A stretch of 64,000 nucleotides of DNA from Tubiluchus corallicola (Eukaryota; Priapulida; Priapulimorpha; Priapulimorphida; Tubiluchidae). Below the pieces are notes generated by a model, which searched no databases, was not told where the DNA came from, and saw only the letters and a list, made by a program, of their open reading frames with translations. The position numbers were made by a program, and so were the translations under genes. Positions within the stretch are counted from its first letter, which is position 1. Each line of letters begins with the position of its first letter. Location of the stretch: assembly GCA_030141605.1 (NCBI GenBank), contig JAQGDQ010000032.1, positions 662,065 through 726,064 of the forward strand, given 5' to 3'. Positions 59,335-64,000 of this stretch are shown piece after piece.

Positions 59335-59690
59335 GTTAGTCAGTCAGTCAGTCTATAAGTCAACGAGTTGGTTTATTAGTTACTCAGTAATTAAGCTAGT
59401 CAGTTATTGAGTTAGTCAGTTGTGACGCCAATTAATCAATCTGCCAGTTAGTCTGGTGAGAAAGTTAGTCAGCTTCCCAGTTAGCAACTGGTTGAAAGAG
59501 TAAGTCAGTAAGTATTTAGTCAAACAGTTAGTGAATCACCAGTCAGTCAGTCGGTCAGCCAGTCAGCCCCTCACACGCCAGCCAACCAGCTATAGCCAGT
59601 CAGGCATTCTTTTGGACAATCAGGCAGTCAGCCAGCTAGTCATCATAGTAGTCAAACCGTGTCATTGTGTTAGTCACTTGGTTAAGGTCA
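59335..59690. repeat. Degenerate (AGTC)n-type array
   Basis: Some 350 bases in which AGTC, AGTT and AGCC tetramers recur on a loose 4-base grid (GTTAGTCAGTCAGTCAGTC; CAGTCAGTCAGTCGGTCAGC; CAGCCAGCTAGTC). It is a decayed tetranucleotide microsatellite. Confidence 0.8.
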
Positions 59691-60415
59691 ATGGTTAAAA
59701 TACAGAGACCCGAGAACTGCTCAACAGCACACGTCTCTGTCTCACATAGTGTTTAACGTCACTCAACGCCCATGTATGCAATGGGGGCATCTGGATAACT
59801 GTCTATTCTCTAGGATTTCAGCACCCATCACACCCAACGCTGAGCATTCGGTTGGCATTTTATAAAAACCTCAATCACAGACAATTCTGCGACAGACTTA
59901 TTGAACCAAAGCGAAATCGCTGCCCAGAGAGATAAACGACTTCAATATTAACGGCAAAGTATGATGACACAAATATTTTCAATGCTCAAGAGGATTTACA
60001 AGTAAGTTCGGTAGAAAAGTATAAAAAAGGTCATACAGAACATGTCAACTGTGTCGAAAAGCACGATTACGCCACGAGTATTATGTACGTGGAAAAAATA
60101 GTGTGATCACAAGTAAAGTATTAGGTGTGGAAGAACTAGTGCAATTCGAAATAAAGTCATCACTATGAAGGTCTGCGTAGAGGAGGATGTCCGTCACGCA
60201 GGGTTAGATAGTACGAAAAAATTCGTCCTTGCAGAAACATAATACACACCATTATCTTGACTCAAAAAATGAAGATAATTCATTTTATAGTTATACAGAA
60301 GTTAATCTTTTTAGCTTGTACCAAATAACATTAAATCATTTAATTACATTACGAATATATTATTACGTTATCGTATAGATAATTGTCATAATCATAATAT
60401 CAAGTTTATTGTTAA

Positions 60416-60729
60416 TGATGTTACAAACCCACATTTAATTAAATCTTGATAGCAAACTTGAAAGACTGGAAATGTGAAACAGTTGGGATACAGTCTAAAT
60501 TCGAACCAGAGACCTTCTGCTTACATTAACCATTTACGTTGGTCATCTGCAAAGATGAATTTTGAACTGCCTGTTCCACTGGGATCGAGGTACAGTAGCC
60601 TAGTGGTTAAGGCATTTACAATGTAAGCAGAATGTCTCTGGTTCAAAACCACCTGTATCACAACTTTTCACATTTCCTGTCCTCCAAGTTTGGTAACAAA
60701 ATTTAATTAATTGTGGGTTCGTAACATCA
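60416..60729. mobile_element. Foldback element with tRNA-like (SINE) arms, copy 2
   Basis: Outer arms match closely: GATGTTACAAACCCACATTT (60417 on) against, on the other strand, GATGTTACGAACCCACAATT (from 60727), continuing through GGAAATGTGAAA. The right arm (+) holds TAGCCTAGTGGTTAAGGC (60596-60613) and GGTTCAAAACC (60640-60650), good pol III A- and B-box-like sequences with about 33 bases between. The left arm carries GGTTCGAATTT on the minus strand. It is therefore two opposed tRNA-derived units, about 315 bases overall. Confidence 0.65.
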
Positions 60730-61375
60730 CTATTGCTTAGAGTTTTTTGTTACATTATAAATTTTGTCATGTTACAATATGCGTTATATTTCAGATACTA
60801 CATAATGCGTTAGTTGCTTTTTTGTCATATTATTGATTAATTTTATTTACGTTATCGGTTAGTTATTACAATATGCGTTAATTTTTTATTACATTATAGA
60901 CTTATTTTATTTTAATTTAATTCATTAAGATTCGGCATAAAAACATATCACACAAAAATAAAATCAAGAGTAATCAAAGTGCATTCATGCTAGGATAGAC
61001 AGCAGAACACTAAATCCCTAAACATCATATTTGCATTACAGTATCAGAAGTTTATAACACCATCATATTATGTTTAAGTTTAAGTTTACAGTCATATAAG
61101 ATATACAAAAGAAATCTAAAATTTTGTTATTTAAAAGCACAATAAAAATTATTCATTTATTTGTCTATTCAAGCACTTTTTCATCTATTTATGTTGCAAT
61201 GAATTAGACCGACATATTTATCTTTTGGTAATTGGCTGATAAAAATACCAATGAGCAACATAATTAAAAACATTATTTGCAAGTATTAATATGCAAACTA
61301 AAATGATAAAAGCAAAGAAATGTGGCAATTACAATACAATATAATGATCGAGCTAAAATCACAATTTAACAGAAA

Positions 61376-61640
61376 GTAAGTAACAACATTTTCATTTTGG
61401 CTTTCAGATGTTGCACATTTCTAACATTTTTTGTGTCATATGGAATTTTGTTCCATTCAGTGGCGCCGCTATATCTAATAAATTGCTTCAAAACATTTGT
61501 TTTACACTTGGGAGCATGGAAGTCGTTTGCTTGTCTGTATTTATACCAATGAATATCTTTATTACAAAAAAAAATTGTTAAAAATATTTAGTAAAAAATT
61601 GTCCGTTGTGCAACAGTAATGTCATATAATCAGCAGATAT
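61376..61640 (-). mobile_element. LINE remnant: C-terminal end of ORF
   Basis: On the minus strand, after FNNFFF and a poly-T frameshift, the frame reads NKDIHWYKYRQANDFHAPKC, then KTNVLKQFIRYSGATEWNKI and VRNVQHLKAKMKMLL. This is the usual protein end of CR1/L2-like LINEs (H-x-Y-x-TR ... F-x-x-P ... R/KTN-x-x-KQFI-Y-G-x-x-WN-x-IP ... FK-x-K-x-K). The 5' part is missing or decayed. Confidence 0.72.
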
Positions 61641-64000
61641 TGTCCTATTTTCTTCCGTGTAACAAAATAAAAAATCCCTTTCTTTACTCAGTTTTATATA
61701 AACGCAGTTGTTTCAATGTTGCGCTTCCTAGCCGAAATGTAACGAAGGCTTATATCGTGAAATAAAGCGTTAACACTGTAGCAGATGATCTGCGATTTAG
61801 CAACACATTTTACAGTTTAGCAGTTTCTTCTAAAACTCTAAAACCACTGCTAGACGCTCGACAAAGCTCCGGATTTATTACGTTATTTTGCAGACGTAAT
61901 TTGGAAACAGAAAAACAGTGCCGAGACATTGCAGGAAACGTTTGCGCATTAATCTGCAAAAATTGAAGCGCCAGAAATAGTTATTTCAATAACTGCAGGT
62001 AACAAATTACAGTGTTTCGTGGCATCTAGATAATTTTGTACCATGTTGCTGAAGGATGTCTAGGCTATGACACCGTAATTAGAATTCCGTAAAATAGTAT
62101 AATTATTACACATCATTACCATATTTGTGCATTACTATATTATCATTACTATGTACATGATACATCATTATTATATTTACAAGTGCCAAGCTAATACATG
62201 TATATACTTGACATTGCATTTAAACTGTAACCGTAATTATGCTTTGCAGTGAAACTATAAACGCAATTACGGTCTTTGCAGGCATCATAAACGGTAATAA
62301 GCCATTTCAGTTCTGCATGATAACATGGAGGATTACACAGTAATGCTGTTAGGTGGCACAAAGCTTTCTACAGCAATAATCATGCTGTAGCCAGCTGAAA
62401 TAATAGAATTATAGCACAACAGCGAGCCGGACATGATTGTGACAGATATTCAGATCGAGGGCAAAGACCGTGAAAGACGAAAGGTATTCTGAAACCACGG
62501 CGGCGAAACTATTATGCAGACATAAGGAACGGATGGTGAAGGTGATCCTTATATAAGACTGTCATGGCAAAGGAAAAATAGAAATTTGACAAAATCAAAT
62601 TTTGTCATTTCAGATCACCACGTTAAAAATATCTAACTGGCCGAATTAACGATGGATTTTAATAAATGTCGCTACATAACGCAGTGTAATTAGTACTGTT
62701 TACAAATGTCACCATCTATTAAAATTATTATGAAACTAATGTAAAGTATGAAAATTACAGATCTGAACTAAGCGTTTTTTGTAATGATTTGAATGTTTGT
62801 AATAATAAAAAACATTAATACATACAAGTGTATAAGCAATAGATTTTATATTTTATGTCTGATTACCGTAAATTTAACTACTTACCACTAAAAAAACCAC
62901 TAACTTTTCGCTACTATGCATCATTTTAGCAAAAAACAGACTTACTATGAGTTGCCCAGATATTAGACATGTATAGTACAAAAAGACTCCAGTATATTCC
63001 TCCAGGTGTGCTATTTATCTGAAATAAAAAACTGCTATTAATGTTACAAAAAATCAGTTGTTTTCGTAAATTAAGTCAGGTAGACTTCTGTCTCATTCAA
63101 ATACCGCTGTACTTAATTTTTCTAATGTTTATTAATAGCTAAAACTAACGAAAAATACCAGTTGTTGAAATTAACAAGCTTAATACTAGTTACAGAAATT
63201 TGGCGTCTTTATTCTTAACGTAGTTTCTCATTCGTATTCGTAGCTGCATTCTTATGCATGACAGGACTTGTTTACAAATTTAATTTATTACTAAGAAACT
63301 GATTTTCGCGAAGTAACAACACACCAACGTGGAGTGACTTTTAAAAGCTTCTCTGCTTCATTAAGAAAATCAAACCATGATTGTGTTCTAGTTTGCTAAT
63401 TTTAATTACTTAAAAGTTGTAATTCGCCAATATATGTCCTCTAGTGAATACTTTGTACGGAGTCTACTCTCAAAGTTGCACGTGTTCACAGATGACGTCC
63501 ATTATAGGAGCCTTAACTAAAAACGAAGTCTTGAAAACTTGAATACGAATTGAACTGAATCGAATTATAGCCATATTTCAGAATGAGTTCCATATAAACA
63601 TACACACTGAAAAACAAATCATACCACTAAGTTATACATCTTTTATTTCAATATTTAATTTTATTATTTATTTAAAGAACTAAATTACGTTACTAGGTCA
63701 TACTAGGTTACTAGTTTAAGTTACAGCACAAATTAATATATATACATACGCAAATATGCATGCTATAAAATAAATCCAACATAACCGTTAGTAAAGAACA
63801 GGAAAAGTACACAAAACTACACATGCAGTTATTGCACACAGTCTACGAAGGCATAGTTAATTTTGTGTTTTACAACAGATTGGATTTTTTTAAAAAACAC
63901 AACCAGTAACACATTTTTACGTTAATTTAGCGATTTCACATTCAGAAAAGTAAATTTGTCAATCGCAGACAAATTAAAAAGTGGGTGGGGGAGGAGAATT

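Noticed and set aside
60596-60665. A genuine tRNA gene
   Set aside because: A- and B-box-like sequences are present, but the acceptor and anticodon stems do not form a convincing cloverleaf and the unit is mirrored in the adjacent arm; a SINE-derived foldback explains it better.
62885-62950. Possible minus-strand first exon for the Neto-like gene (MMHSSEKLVVFLV then GTAAGT)
   Set aside because: The donor is in phase 0 while the CUB1 exon needs phase 1, and the hydrophobic stretch is too short for a convincing signal peptide.

Overview
This is a eukaryotic, almost certainly animal, chromosome segment: AT-rich, with small exons, large introns (one about 13 kb, one about 10 kb), canonical GT/AG splice sites, many simple-sequence tracts and many degraded transposons. 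The gene content (an eight-pass Tincar-type membrane protein, a CUB/CUB/LDLa receptor of the Neto type, a secreted Caspr-style fibrinogen-like protein) points to an invertebrate metazoan, probably a bilaterian. The phylum cannot be fixed from the sequence alone.

Layout. (1) Bases 1-300 hold a likely 3'-terminal coding exon of a gene that enters from the left on the + strand. (2) Bases 9238-21741 (+) carry a tincar homologue in two coding exons (9291-9747 and 19775-21741) that join in phase to an 807-residue protein; its 10-kb intron is packed with repeats. (3) Bases 21742-28934 lie between two convergent genes and hold LINE, LTR-element and hAT-type remnants. (4) Bases 28935-51796 (-) carry seven coding exons of a Neto-like gene: CUB1 (51796-51613, 49351-49161), CUB2 (47567-47379, 46358-46208, 44825-44755), LDLa (31431-31276), then the transmembrane segment and tail (29353-28935). 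All junction phases agree, and the tail ends in a PDZ-ligand-like TQV. The signal-peptide exon was not found. (5) Nested inside the 13.3-kb intron between the CUB2 and LDLa exons, on the opposite strand, is a complete seven-exon gene (35161-41639, +) for a 389-residue secreted protein with a fibrinogen-C-like domain of the contactin-associated-protein kind followed by a putative galactose-binding/F5/8-like domain. (6) Bases 51797-64000 are mainly intron or intergenic, with microsatellites, a foldback element carrying tRNA-like promoter boxes, a LINE tail and one weak candidate first exon.

The points most worth a second look are the antisense nested gene and its domain combination; the Neto-like receptor with an enlarged cysteine pattern in LDLa and a conserved C-terminal PDZ motif; a long-armed inverted-repeat element that starts about 10 bases past the tincar splice donor; foldback elements whose arms contain tRNA-type A/B boxes; an element whose inverted ends are built from short repeats; and an inverted pair of a three-copy repeat family that brackets the nested gene's signal-peptide exon. 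All exon joins are from reading splice signals and frames by eye; no alignment or RNA evidence was available.
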